47,108 nucleotides of DNA from Caryophanales bacterium UBA3375. Its GTDB lineage: Bacteria; Bacillota_I; Bacilli_A; UBA3375. How positions within the stretch are numbered: position 1 is the first letter of the stretch; every line of letters begins with the position of its first letter. The DNA lies in NCBI GenBank assembly GCA_002359095.1, contig DEQD01000022.1:1-47108 (forward strand), read 5' to 3'. Below, one piece after another: positions 8,378 through 15,821 of the stretch. Made by a program: the position numbers and the translations under genes. The notes beneath the pieces are model-generated. The model made no database searches. It had not been told where the DNA came from and saw nothing but the letters and a program-made list of their open reading frames with translations.

Positions 8378-8736
8378 TGAGTAAAAGTATTAGTCGTAGA
8401 AGTTTTAGTCAAAAACGTGTAGATAATCGTAACGCTCGTTTTGATAATGACCCATACAACATTATCAAAAAACCGATTATTACAGAAAAAACTATGTTAG
8501 ATTTAGAAAACAAAGTTTACTATTTTGAAGTAAGTAAAGAATCAAACAAAACAACAATTAAACAAGCGGTTGAAAAATTATTCGGTGTGGAAGTAAAAGA
8601 TGTTAAAATTATTAACCAAAAACCACGTCCACGTCGTGTAGGTCGCTATTCTGGTTATAAAAAAGGATTTAAAAAAGCTAGAGTTAGCTTAACATTACAA
8701 AGTAATGATATTGAAGCAATCAACTTTGGTGAATAA
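8377..8736 (+). CDS. rplW: 50S ribosomal protein L23 (uL23) with N-terminal extension
   Basis: Protein at the exit of the peptide tunnel, the docking site for trigger factor and SRP. The core begins at about residue 27 (DPYNIIKKPIITEKT) and contains VGRYSGYKKGFKKARV. The first ~26 residues (rich in Ser, Arg, Lys and Asn) form a basic extension absent from the ~95-residue Bacillus protein. An internal start at the core is not supported, because no Met lies between them and AGGAGG (8361-8366) serves the first ATG. It overlaps rplD by 1 nt. Confidence 0.95.
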   Translation: MSKSISRRSFSQKRVDNRNARFDNDPYNIIKKPIITEKTMLDLENKVYYFEVSKESNKTTIKQAVEKLFGVEVKDVKIINQKPRPRRVGRYSGYKKGFKKARVSLTLQSNDIEAINFGE

Positions 8737-8764
8737 TAGATAAACAAAAATAGGAGGAAAGGTT

Positions 8765-9601
8765 ATGGCTGTTAAAGTATATAAACCAACGACAAATGGT
8801 CGTCGTAACATGTCTGTATTAGATTACAAACAAGAGTTAACAACTGATAAGCCTTATAAACCACTAACAGTAAATCTTAAAAAGAATGCTGGTAGAAATA
8901 ATCAAGGTAAAATAACAGTGCGTCACCGTGGAGGTGGAGCCAAACGTAAATATCGTATTATTGACTTCAAACGTAATAAAGATGATATTATCGGTAAAGT
9001 TGCTACGATTGAATATGATCCAAATCGTAGTGCTAACATTGCTTTAATTAACTATGCTGATGGGGAGAAAAGATATATTATCGCTCCAAAAGGAATTAAA
9101 GTAGGAGATGTGATTGAATCAGGTCGTAATAAAGATATTAAAACTGGTAATGCGATGCCACTAAGTGATATTCCAATGGGTACATTAATTCATAATATTG
9201 AATTAAAACCGGGAAAAGGTGGACAATTAGTTCGTAGTGCTGGTAGTAGTGCACAATTACTTGGTAAAGAAGGTAAATACGTATTAATTCGTTTAACTTC
9301 AGGAGAAGTAAGAAAAATTTTAGCAACTTGTCGTGCAACAATCGGTGAGGTTGGTAACGAAAGTCACGAACTTGTTAAAATTGGTAAAGCTGGACGTAAA
9401 CGTCACATGGGGATTAGACCTACAGTTCGAGGATCTGTAATGAACCCTAATGATCACCCACACGGAGGGGGAGAAGGTAGAGCGCCAGTTGGTCGTAAAT
9501 CACCACTTACTCCTTGGGGTAAACCAGCTTTAGGTTTAAAAACTCGTAAGAAAAATAAACAAAGTAATAAATACATTGTTCGTAGAAGAAATGAAAAATA
9601 G
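8765..9601 (+). CDS. rplB: 50S ribosomal protein L2 (uL2)
   Basis: Primary 23S rRNA-binding protein needed for subunit association and peptidyl transfer. At 278 residues it has normal length, with the N-terminal KPTTNGRRNMSV, the RHRGGGAKRKYR segment and the C-terminal family signature NPNDHPHGGGEGRAPVGR containing the conserved histidine. AGGAGG lies upstream of the ATG. It sits at the expected place between rplW and rpsS. Confidence 0.98.
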   Translation: MAVKVYKPTTNGRRNMSVLDYKQELTTDKPYKPLTVNLKKNAGRNNQGKITVRHRGGGAKRKYRIIDFKRNKDDIIGKVATIEYDPNRSANIALINYADGEKRYIIAPKGIKVGDVIESGRNKDIKTGNAMPLSDIPMGTLIHNIELKPGKGGQLVRSAGSSAQLLGKEGKYVLIRLTSGEVRKILATCRATIGEVGNESHELVKIGKAGRKRHMGIRPTVRGSVMNPNDHPHGGGEGRAPVGRKSPLTPWGKPALGLKTRKKNKQSNKYIVRRRNEK

Positions 9602-9617
9602 TGGATAGGAGGACGTA

Positions 9618-9890
9618 ATGGCTCGTAGTTTAAAAAAAGGACCATTTTGTGATGACCACTTAATGAAAAAAGTAGAAGCGATGGGAGATAAAACAGGTGA
9701 AGTAATTAAAACCTGGTCTCGTCGTAGTACTATTTTCCCTCAATTCGTAGGACACACATTTGGTGTGCATAACGGTAGAGAACACGTACCTGTTTATGTA
9801 ACAGAAGATATGGTTGGTCACAAATTAGGAGAATTTGCTCCAACAAGAACTTACCATGGTCATGGTGAAGATAAAAAAACTAAAAAATAG
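9618..9890 (+). CDS. rpsS: 30S ribosomal protein S19 (uS19)
   Basis: Small-subunit head protein that forms a complex with S13 and contacts the A-site region. The 90 residues are fully typical: MARSLKKGPFCDDHLMKKVE at the start, then TWSRRSTIFPQFVG, VHNGREHVPVYVTEDMVGHK and a basic C-terminus. AGGAGG lies just upstream of the ATG. It is 13 nt from rplV. Confidence 0.98.
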   Translation: MARSLKKGPFCDDHLMKKVEAMGDKTGEVIKTWSRRSTIFPQFVGHTFGVHNGREHVPVYVTEDMVGHKLGEFAPTRTYHGHGEDKKTKK

Positions 9891-9903
9891 TTAAGGAGGA
9901 AAG

Positions 9904-10287
9904 ATGGCTAAGAAAGAAACTGCAAAAGAATATAAGCCGGTAGCAACTGCAAGAATGCAAAGAATTGCTCCTAGAAAAGTTCGTTTAGTTCTAGATTTAA
10001 TTCGTAATAAACCAGTAGCTGAAGCAATCAATATTGTTAATAATACTGATAAAAAAGCTAGTAAAATTGTTTATAAATTAATTAATTCGGCTCTTGCAAA
10101 TGCTCAAAATCTTAACGATGAAGGTAAAGCGGAATTTAACTTAGATACTTTATGTATCACTAAAGCATTTGCTAACGAGGGACCTACATTAAAACGTATT
10201 CGTCCTCGTGCTCAAGGTCGTGCAAGTGCAATTAACAAAAGAACATCACACATCACTATTGAATTAGGTGAAAGAAAGGAGGCGTAA
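9904..10287 (+). CDS. rplV: 50S ribosomal protein L22 (uL22)
   Basis: Globular domain plus a long beta-hairpin that lines the exit tunnel near L4. The sequence shows RIAPRKVRLVLDLIRNKPV early and the hairpin segment GPTLKRIRPRAQGRASAI followed by KRTSHITI. The 127 residues include a ~12-residue polar N-terminal tail (KKETAKEYKPVA). The rpsC ribosome binding site (AAGGAGG) lies inside the last codons, and rpsC starts 1 nt after the stop. Confidence 0.98.
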   Translation: MAKKETAKEYKPVATARMQRIAPRKVRLVLDLIRNKPVAEAINIVNNTDKKASKIVYKLINSALANAQNLNDEGKAEFNLDTLCITKAFANEGPTLKRIRPRAQGRASAINKRTSHITIELGERKEA

Positions 10288-10288
10288 T

Positions 10289-10936
10289 ATGGGTCAAAAA
10301 GTAAATCCTAATGGGTTTCGTGTTGGTGTAATCCGTGATTGGGATTCAACATGGTATGCTGAAAAAGATTACGCGAAATTCGTTGATCAAGATGAAAAAA
10401 TTCGTAAATACTTACACAAAGAATTAAGAGATGCATTCGTTTCTAAAGTTAAAATTGAAAGAACTGAAGGAAACATTAAAGTTAATATTGTTGCAGCTCG
10501 TCCAGGTGTAGTATTAGGACAAAACGGAGAAAACGTAAAAGAATTAGAAAAACGTATCTCTCGTATTGTTGATAAAGGAACAAAAATTAATATTGAGGTA
10601 ACAGAAGTTGAAAATATTGATTTAGATGCTCAAGTAGTAGCAGATATGATTGCTCGTCAATTAGAGAATCGTGCTAACTTCCGTATTGCGCAAAAAAAAG
10701 CAATCCGTAATGTAATGAAAGCGGGTGCTAAAGGGATTAAAACTAAAATCTCTGGGCGTTTAGGTGGAGTAGAAATGGCTCGTAGTGAAGGGTATACTGA
10801 AGGTAATGTACCACTTCAAACCATTAGAGCTGATATTGATTACGCTTTAGGTGAAGCACTAACTACTTATGGTCTTTTAGGTGTAAAAGTTTGGATCTAT
10901 AAAGGTGAGGTTTTACCTACTAAGGAGAGTAAATAA
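10289..10936 (+). CDS. rpsC: 30S ribosomal protein S3 (uS3)
   Basis: Part of the mRNA entry site and helicase together with S4 and S5. The start is MGQKVNPNGFRVG at 10289, preceded by AAGGAGGCG. An upstream in-frame Met at 10268 lies inside rplV and lacks a ribosome binding site. The KH domain holds a GxxG-type loop (VLGQNGENVKELE), and the C-terminal domain has KISGRLGGVEMARSE and ADIDYALGEA. It is 215 residues, the usual size. The stop overlaps the first base of rplP. Confidence 0.97.
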   Translation: MGQKVNPNGFRVGVIRDWDSTWYAEKDYAKFVDQDEKIRKYLHKELRDAFVSKVKIERTEGNIKVNIVAARPGVVLGQNGENVKELEKRISRIVDKGTKINIEVTEVENIDLDAQVVADMIARQLENRANFRIAQKKAIRNVMKAGAKGIKTKISGRLGGVEMARSEGYTEGNVPLQTIRADIDYALGEALTTYGLLGVKVWIYKGEVLPTKESK

Positions 10937-11352
10937 TGTTAGTACCAAAAAGAACTAAACACAGAAAAGAATTTAGACCTAAATTAAAAGACCATGCTAA
11001 ACGTGGTACTGAAGTTGTATTTGGTGAATACGGACTTCAAGCTACAACTAAAGCATATGTAACAAACCGTCAAATCGAAGCTGCTCGTATTGCAATGACA
11101 CGTTATATGAAACGTAACGGACAAGTATGGATTAAAATATTCCCTTCTCGTCCACTTACTAAAAAACCTCTTGAGGTACGTATGGGTAGCGGTAAAGGTA
11201 ATGTAGAAGAGTGGGTAGCACCAGTAGAACCAGGAAGAGTAATGTTTGAAATTGCTGGTGTTAGTGAAGAGGTAGCTCGTGAAGCACTTCGTTTAGCTGC
11301 TCATAAATTACCGGTTAAAAGTAAGATCATAAAAAAAGAAGGTGATCGTTAA
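10936..11352 (+). CDS. rplP: 50S ribosomal protein L16 (uL16)
   Basis: Protein next to the A- and P-site tRNA elbows on the large subunit, added late in assembly. Hallmarks are MLVPKRTKHRKEFR at the N-terminus, GLQATTKAYVTNRQIEAARIAM, and the loop VRMGSGKGNVEEWVAPV. It is 138 residues. It overlaps rpsC by 1 nt and rpmC by 1 nt, so the three genes form a coupled block. Confidence 0.98.
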   Translation: MLVPKRTKHRKEFRPKLKDHAKRGTEVVFGEYGLQATTKAYVTNRQIEAARIAMTRYMKRNGQVWIKIFPSRPLTKKPLEVRMGSGKGNVEEWVAPVEPGRVMFEIAGVSEEVAREALRLAAHKLPVKSKIIKKEGDR

Positions 11353-11564
11353 TGAAAAAATTAAAAATGGCAGATGTTCTTAATTTAAGTGTTGAAGATA
11401 TTAACAAAAAAATTGAAGAACTAAAAAAAGAATCATTAGAATTAAGAGTTTCTCTTGCTACAGGTAATTTAGAAGATACCGCAAGAATTAAAAGTGTTAA
11501 GAAAAATATTGCAATTTTAAAAACAGCTTTAAATCAAAAAAAGAAAGAAAATAAGGAGGCATAG
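11352..11564 (+). CDS. rpmC: 50S ribosomal protein L29 (uL29)
   Basis: Small helical-hairpin protein beside L23 at the tunnel exit. The 70 residues contain ELKKESLELRVSLATGNLED and a C-terminal Lys-rich helix with the pattern ARIKSVKKNIAILKT. The position between rplP (1-nt overlap) and rpsQ (3-nt gap) confirms the call. Confidence 0.96.
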   Translation: MKKLKMADVLNLSVEDINKKIEELKKESLELRVSLATGNLEDTARIKSVKKNIAILKTALNQKKKENKEA

Positions 11565-11567
11565 TCT

Positions 11568-11825
11568 ATGGAAAGAAATCGTCGTAGAACTTTCACTGGA
11601 AAAGTGGTCTCTGATAAAATGGATAAAACTATTACTGTTTTAGTAGAACGTAGTGTTGAACACCCAGTTTATAAGAAAAAAGTAAAAGTATCTAAAAAAT
11701 ACAAAGCTCATGATGAAAATAACGAAGCACGCGTTGGTGATATTGTTTTATGTATGGAAACTAGACCATTATCAGCTACTAAACGTAGTCGTTTAGTTAA
11801 AGTGGTTGAAAAAGCAATAAGCTAG
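11568..11825 (+). CDS. rpsQ: 30S ribosomal protein S17 (uS17)
   Basis: OB-fold primary binder of 16S rRNA. The 85 residues show RRTFTGKVVSDKMDKTITV, the EHPVYKKKVKVSKKYKAHDE segment and GDIVLCMETRPLSATKR, all diagnostic. AAGGAGG lies in the end of rpmC, 3 nt away. Confidence 0.98.
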   Translation: MERNRRRTFTGKVVSDKMDKTITVLVERSVEHPVYKKKVKVSKKYKAHDENNEARVGDIVLCMETRPLSATKRSRLVKVVEKAIS

Positions 11826-11844
11826 TAGGAAAGTAGGTGAAATC

Positions 11845-12213
11845 ATGATACAACAAGAAACTAGAATGAAAGTTGCTGATAATAGTGGTGCTAAAGAAGT
11901 GTTAACTATTAAAGTACTTGGTGGTTCTAAACGTAAATATGCACGTGTTGGTGACCAAGTCGTAGTAACTGTTAAGAAAGCTATTCCAGGAGCAGCTGTT
12001 AAAAAAGGTGATGTGGTTAAAGCTGTAGTTGTTAGAACTGTAAGTAAAACTCACCGTAAAGATGGAAGCTACATTAGCTTTGATGAAAATGCTTGTGTAA
12101 TAGTAAAAGATGATAAAGGACCTCGTGGTACACGTATTTTTGGACCAGTAGCTCGTGAATTAAGAGATAAAGGTTATAACCGTATTGTTTCACTAGCTCC
12201 AGAGGTTTTATAA
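11845..12213 (+). CDS. rplN: 50S ribosomal protein L14 (uL14)
   Basis: Interface protein forming bridge B8 and the binding site of the silencing factor RsfS. The 122 residues begin MIQQETRMKVADNSGAKEV and include the signature DENACVIVKDDKGPRGTRIF and the C-terminal KGYNRIVSLAPEVL. Size and position are typical. Confidence 0.98.
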   Translation: MIQQETRMKVADNSGAKEVLTIKVLGGSKRKYARVGDQVVVTVKKAIPGAAVKKGDVVKAVVVRTVSKTHRKDGSYISFDENACVIVKDDKGPRGTRIFGPVARELRDKGYNRIVSLAPEVL

Positions 12214-12221
12214 GGAGAAAT

Positions 12222-12536
12222 ATGTATCTAAGAAAAGGTGATGAAGTAATCGTTATCGCTGGTAAAGATAAAGGTAAAACAGGGACTGTTAAAGAAATTC
12301 TTCCTAACAACAAAATTATTGTTGAAGGAATTGCTCTTGTTAAAAAAACACAAAAGAGTAATGCGAGTTTCGATGGAACAATCATTGAGGTTGAACGTCC
12401 AATTGATGCGTCAAACGTTAATTTATATGATAAAAAAACTAAACAAGCTAGTCGTGTAAAATTTGAAGTTAAAGAAGAAAAAGATAAGCGAGTAAAAGTT
12501 CGTAAATTAGTTAAAACTAATAAAGAAGTAGAGTAA
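12222..12536 (+). CDS. rplX: 50S ribosomal protein L24 (uL24)
   Basis: Assembly-initiating protein binding the 5' domain of 23S rRNA. A KOW motif is seen at the N-terminus (KGDEVIVIAGKDKGKTGTVK), followed by NPN-less but recognisable family features (VKKTQKSNASFDGTIIEVE, PIDASNVNLY). It is 104 residues with a basic C-terminal tail. AAGGAG precedes the ATG, 8 nt after rplN. Confidence 0.96.
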   Translation: MYLRKGDEVIVIAGKDKGKTGTVKEILPNNKIIVEGIALVKKTQKSNASFDGTIIEVERPIDASNVNLYDKKTKQASRVKFEVKEEKDKRVKVRKLVKTNKEVE

Positions 12537-12545
12537 GGAGGGTAG

Positions 12546-13094
12546 ATGTCTTTTATTCAAGAAAAATATGAATCTAGTGCAAAATCTGAATTAATGAAAG
12601 ATTTTGGTTACAGTTCAAGTATGCAAGTGCCAAAAATTAAGAAAGTTGTAATTAATATGGGACTTGGAGAAGCAACAGGTAATTCTAAAATTTTAGATGA
12701 AGCTATTGAAGAGTTAAAAATGATTTCAGGACAACGACCTGTTGTTACTAAAGCTAAGAATTCAATTGCTGGATTTAAATTAAGAGAAGGTCAAGCAATT
12801 GGTTGTAAAGTTACTTTACGTGGTAAAAACATGTATAACTTTTTAGATAAATTAATCGCAATTGCCCTTCCTCGTGTACGTGATTTTCAAGGGCTTAATC
12901 CAAAAGCGTTTGATGGTCATGGAAACTATACATTAGGTGTTAGTGAACAAACAATTTTTAGTGAAATTGATTATGATAAAATTTCTAAAGTTTTAGGGAT
13001 GGATATCACAATTGTTACTAGTGCTAAAACAAATGAAGAAGGTTTAAAACTATTAGAAGCAATAGGAATGCCTTTTAGTAAGCGAGGAGAGTAA
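12546..13094 (+). CDS. rplE: 50S ribosomal protein L5 (uL5)
   Basis: Binds 5S rRNA in the central protuberance and contacts P-site tRNA. The 182 residues show KKVVINMGLGEA, ISGQRPVVTKAKNSIAGFKL and GNYTLGVSEQTIFSEIDYD. TAAGGAGG precedes the ATG. It is followed after 1 nt by rpsN. Confidence 0.98.
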   Translation: MSFIQEKYESSAKSELMKDFGYSSSMQVPKIKKVVINMGLGEATGNSKILDEAIEELKMISGQRPVVTKAKNSIAGFKLREGQAIGCKVTLRGKNMYNFLDKLIAIALPRVRDFQGLNPKAFDGHGNYTLGVSEQTIFSEIDYDKISKVLGMDITIVTSAKTNEEGLKLLEAIGMPFSKRGE

Positions 13095-13095
13095 T

Positions 13096-13281
13096 ATGGC
13101 AAAAAAATCAATGGTAGCAAAACAACAAAGAAAACAAAAATTTAAAGTTCGTGAATATACTAGATGTAATCGTTGTGGTCGTCCACACGCAGTAATTCGT
13201 AAATTCGGAATTTGTCGTATTTGTTTTCGTGAGTTAGCTCATGAAGGAAAATTACCTGGTGTTAAAAAAGCCAGTTGGTAA
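13096..13281 (+). CDS. rpsN: 30S ribosomal protein S14, zinc type (uS14)
   Basis: Small 61-residue zinc-binding form of S14 (type Z, rpsZ in some genomes). Two CxxC pairs, Cys24/Cys27 (CNRC) and Cys40/Cys43 (CRIC), form the zinc site, and the C-terminal GVKKASW is typical. Only this zinc-dependent form is visible in the operon. Its SD (CGAGGAG) lies in the end of rplE. Confidence 0.98.
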   Translation: MAKKSMVAKQQRKQKFKVREYTRCNRCGRPHAVIRKFGICRICFRELAHEGKLPGVKKASW

Positions 13282-13298
13282 GATTGGAGGAATAAATT

Positions 13299-13697
13299 AT
13301 GGCAATGACAGATCCAATTGCAGATATGCTAACACGTATCCGTAACGCTAATAAAGAACGTCACGAATCATTAGAATTTCCTGCTTCGAAATTCAAGATT
13401 GAAATCTTAAAAATCTTAGAACGTGAAGGTTTTATTGGTGGATTTAGTGTTAATGAATTAGAAAACAACAAAAAAACAATTACAGTTAAATTAAAATACA
13501 AAGGAAATCGCCGTGTAATTAACGGGATTAAACGTATTTCTAAACCAGGGTTAAGAATTTATGTTGAAAGTGACAAAGTTCCTTATGTATACAATGGATT
13601 AGGGACAGCTATTTTAACTACATCAAAAGGATTAATGACTGATAAAGAAGCTCGTGAAAACAAAATTGGGGGTGAAGTAATTGCCTACGTTTGGTAA
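13299..13697 (+). CDS. rpsH: 30S ribosomal protein S8 (uS8)
   Basis: Central-domain 16S rRNA binder and, in enterobacteria, repressor of the spc operon. The 132 residues begin with MTDPIADMLTRIRNA and carry the C-terminal signature STSKG-type loop (here TTSKGLMTDKEA) ending in GGEVIAYVW. TTGGAGG precedes the ATG. Confidence 0.98.
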   Translation: MAMTDPIADMLTRIRNANKERHESLEFPASKFKIEILKILEREGFIGGFSVNELENNKKTITVKLKYKGNRRVINGIKRISKPGLRIYVESDKVPYVYNGLGTAILTTSKGLMTDKEARENKIGGEVIAYVW

Positions 13698-13706
13698 TTA
13701 ATAATT

Positions 13707-14246
13707 ATGTCAAGAATTGGTAATCAAATACTTAGTATCCCTAGTGGAGTAGAAGTTAATGTTAATAATCAAGTTGTTAATGTTAAAGGTAGTAAAGGTA
13801 GTTTAGATTTAAAGGTAAACAGTGATTTAAGTGTAGTTGTAGAAGATGGTAATGTAAAAGTTACAAGAAGTAATGAAAATAAATTTACAAAATCAATTCA
13901 CGGTACAACAACAGCATTAATTAAAAATATGTTAGTTGGTGTTAGTGAAGGATTTAGTAAAGAATTAGAATTAAATGGGGTAGGATACCGTGTACAAGTA
14001 AGTGGTAAAAAAATTACTTTAAATGTTGGTTACTCACACCCTGTAGAAATTGAAGTACCTGAAGGACTTAGTGCAGAAGCACCAAGTAATACAAGTTTAA
14101 TTATTAATGGAATTGATAAACAATTAGTTGGTGAATTTGCCGCTAACATTCGTAAAGTAAGACCACCTGAACCATACAAAGGTAAAGGAATTAAATATAA
14201 AGAAGAGCACATCCGTCGTAAAGAAGGAAAACGTGCTGGTAAATAG
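13707..14246 (+). CDS. rplF: 50S ribosomal protein L6 (uL6)
   Basis: Two-domain protein at the base of the factor-binding stalk near the sarcin-ricin loop. The 179 residues begin MSRIGNQILSIPSGVEV and include ELNGVGYRVQV, GYSHPVEIEVP and the C-terminal PPEPYKGKGIKY. Unusually for this operon, no Shine-Dalgarno sequence is visible in the 9-nt gap after rpsH or just before it (GGTAATTAATAATTATG), so reinitiation from rpsH is likely. Confidence 0.97.
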   Translation: MSRIGNQILSIPSGVEVNVNNQVVNVKGSKGSLDLKVNSDLSVVVEDGNVKVTRSNENKFTKSIHGTTTALIKNMLVGVSEGFSKELELNGVGYRVQVSGKKITLNVGYSHPVEIEVPEGLSAEAPSNTSLIINGIDKQLVGEFAANIRKVRPPEPYKGKGIKYKEEHIRRKEGKRAGK

Positions 14247-14258
14247 TAAGGAGTAGTT

Positions 14259-14606
14259 GTGCAAGATAGTCGTAATGTTCAAAGAAAAAGAAGACATGAC
14301 CGTTTACGTAAAAAAATAAGCGGGACTAGTCAAAAACCTAGATTAAATGTATTTAGATCTAATAAAGGGATTTATGTACAACTTATTGATGATGTAAATC
14401 ATCAAACTTTAGCGAGTGCTAGTAGTAAAGAATTAAAATTAACTAATAATAATATTGAAACTTGTAGTAAAGTTGGGGAATTAATTGCTAAGAAAGCAAA
14501 AGATGCTGGAATCAATGAAGTAGTATTTGATCGTGGTGGATACTTATACCACGGAAAAATTAAAGCGTTAGCTGATGCATGTCGTAATGCAGGGCTAGAG
14601 TTTTAG
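14259..14606 (+). CDS. rplR: 50S ribosomal protein L18 (uL18), GTG start
   Basis: 5S rRNA-binding protein of the central protuberance. The 115 residues show RKRRHDRLRKKISGTSQKPRL, VFRSNKGIYVQLIDD and the C-terminal FDRGGYLYHGKIKALADA. The start is GTG at 14259, placed 5 nt after AAGGAG (14248-14253); no ATG lies near. Confidence 0.97.
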   Translation: MQDSRNVQRKRRHDRLRKKISGTSQKPRLNVFRSNKGIYVQLIDDVNHQTLASASSKELKLTNNNIETCSKVGELIAKKAKDAGINEVVFDRGGYLYHGKIKALADACRNAGLEF

Positions 14607-14620
14607 AAAGGAAAGAAGAC

Positions 14621-15169
14621 ATGGCTGAAAATAAAGAAGTAAAAAAAGATGCTAAGAAATTCAACAAAGATAATAAGCGTTTTAACAATCGTAAACAAGA
14701 TGACTTTGAAGAAGTAGTTGTTACGATTAACCGTGTTGTTAAAGTAGTTAAAGGTGGGCGTACATTCCGTTTTGCTGCTGTTGCCGTTGTTGGTGATAAA
14801 AAAGGTCTAGTTGGTTATGGTACAGCTAAAAGTAAAGAGGTGCCAGATGCAATTAGAAAAGCAGTTGAAAATGCTAAAAGAAATGTAATTCGTGTTAAAT
14901 TTGAAGGTACTACTTTACCACAAGATATTATCGGTAAACATGATTCTGGAAAAGTATTATTAAAACCAGCTCCTGAAGGTACAGGGATTATTGCCGGAGG
15001 ACCGGTGCGTAAAGTGTTAGAATTGGCTGGATATAAAAACGTTGTATCTAAATCTTTAGGTTCTAATACACCAATTAACATGATTCGTGCAACATTTGAT
15101 GGATTAAAACGTTTAGAAACAAAAGAATCAATTGCACGTTTACGTGATATTGATATTAAACAACTATAA
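14621..15169 (+). CDS. rpsE: 30S ribosomal protein S5 (uS5)
   Basis: Fidelity protein at the mRNA entry with S3 and S4. An S5 double-stranded-RNA-type domain starts near residue 30 with VVVTINRVVKVVKGGRTFRF (the loop associated with spectinomycin resistance), followed by GYGTAKSKEVPDAIRKA and the C-terminal domain (GTGIIAGGPVRKVLELAG). The 182 residues include a highly charged Lys/Asn-rich N-terminal tail of about 28 residues, longer than in Bacillus. Confidence 0.98.
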   Translation: MAENKEVKKDAKKFNKDNKRFNNRKQDDFEEVVVTINRVVKVVKGGRTFRFAAVAVVGDKKGLVGYGTAKSKEVPDAIRKAVENAKRNVIRVKFEGTTLPQDIIGKHDSGKVLLKPAPEGTGIIAGGPVRKVLELAGYKNVVSKSLGSNTPINMIRATFDGLKRLETKESIARLRDIDIKQL

Positions 15170-15182
15170 GATTGGAGGAATC

Positions 15183-15362
15183 GTGGCAAATCTTAAAGTA
15201 ACGTTAGTTCGTGGTCTTGCTAACAAACGTAAAGACCAAAAAGAAGTTGTTAAATCTTTAGGTTTAACGAAAACTAATCAAAGTAAAATTCATCCGGATA
15301 ATCCACAAACTCGTGGAAAAATCAATAAAGTATCTCACTTAGTGAGTGTTGAAGAAGTTTAG
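15183..15362 (+). CDS. rpmD: 50S ribosomal protein L30 (uL30), GTG start
   Basis: Small large-subunit protein (59 residues) with the family pattern LKVTLVRGLANKRKDQKEVV followed by LGL. The start is GTG at 15183 (MANLKVT...), 4 nt after TTGGAGG. An upstream in-frame Met at 15132 lies inside rpsE and is not used. It is followed by rplO after 15 nt. Confidence 0.96.
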   Translation: MANLKVTLVRGLANKRKDQKEVVKSLGLTKTNQSKIHPDNPQTRGKINKVSHLVSVEEV

Positions 15363-15377
15363 TAGGAAGGAGGAGTT

Positions 15378-15821
15378 ATGAATTTACATGAATTAAAAGC
15401 AACTCCAGGTTCTCGTTCTTCTCGTAAACGTATTGGACGTGGTCCTGGTAGCGGAACTGGAGAAACTGCTGGACGTGGAGAAAATGGTCAAAAATCTCGT
15501 TCAGGAGGAAAAATCCGTTTAGGATTTGAGGGGGGACAAAACCCTTTATACCGTCGTTTACCAAAACGTGGGTTTAGTAACGCTCCTTTTAAAAAGGAAT
15601 ACGCTACTGTTAATGTTAGTGATTTAAATCGTTTCAATGATGGTGATGTAATTACTAATGAATTATTAATTGAGACTAAAGTTGTAAAACAAGTAAAAGA
15701 TGGAATTAAAATTTTAGGAAACGGTGAATTAACAAAAAAATTAAGTGTCAAAGTTGATAAATGTTCACAAGGTGCACTTGATAAAATTACAAATGCTGGT
15801 GGATCTTTTGAAGGAAGATAA
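15378..15821 (+). CDS. rplO: 50S ribosomal protein L15 (uL15)
   Basis: Late-assembly large-subunit protein. The N-terminal extended region is rich in Gly and Arg (LKATPGSRSSRKRIGRGPGSG, then GQKSRSGG and RLPKRGFSN), and the C-terminal globular part ends in GGSFEGR, as in the family. It is 147 residues. AAGGAGGAG precedes the ATG. It overlaps secY by 1 nt. Confidence 0.98.
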   Translation: MNLHELKATPGSRSSRKRIGRGPGSGTGETAGRGENGQKSRSGGKIRLGFEGGQNPLYRRLPKRGFSNAPFKKEYATVNVSDLNRFNDGDVITNELLIETKVVKQVKDGIKILGNGELTKKLSVKVDKCSQGALDKITNAGGSFEGR

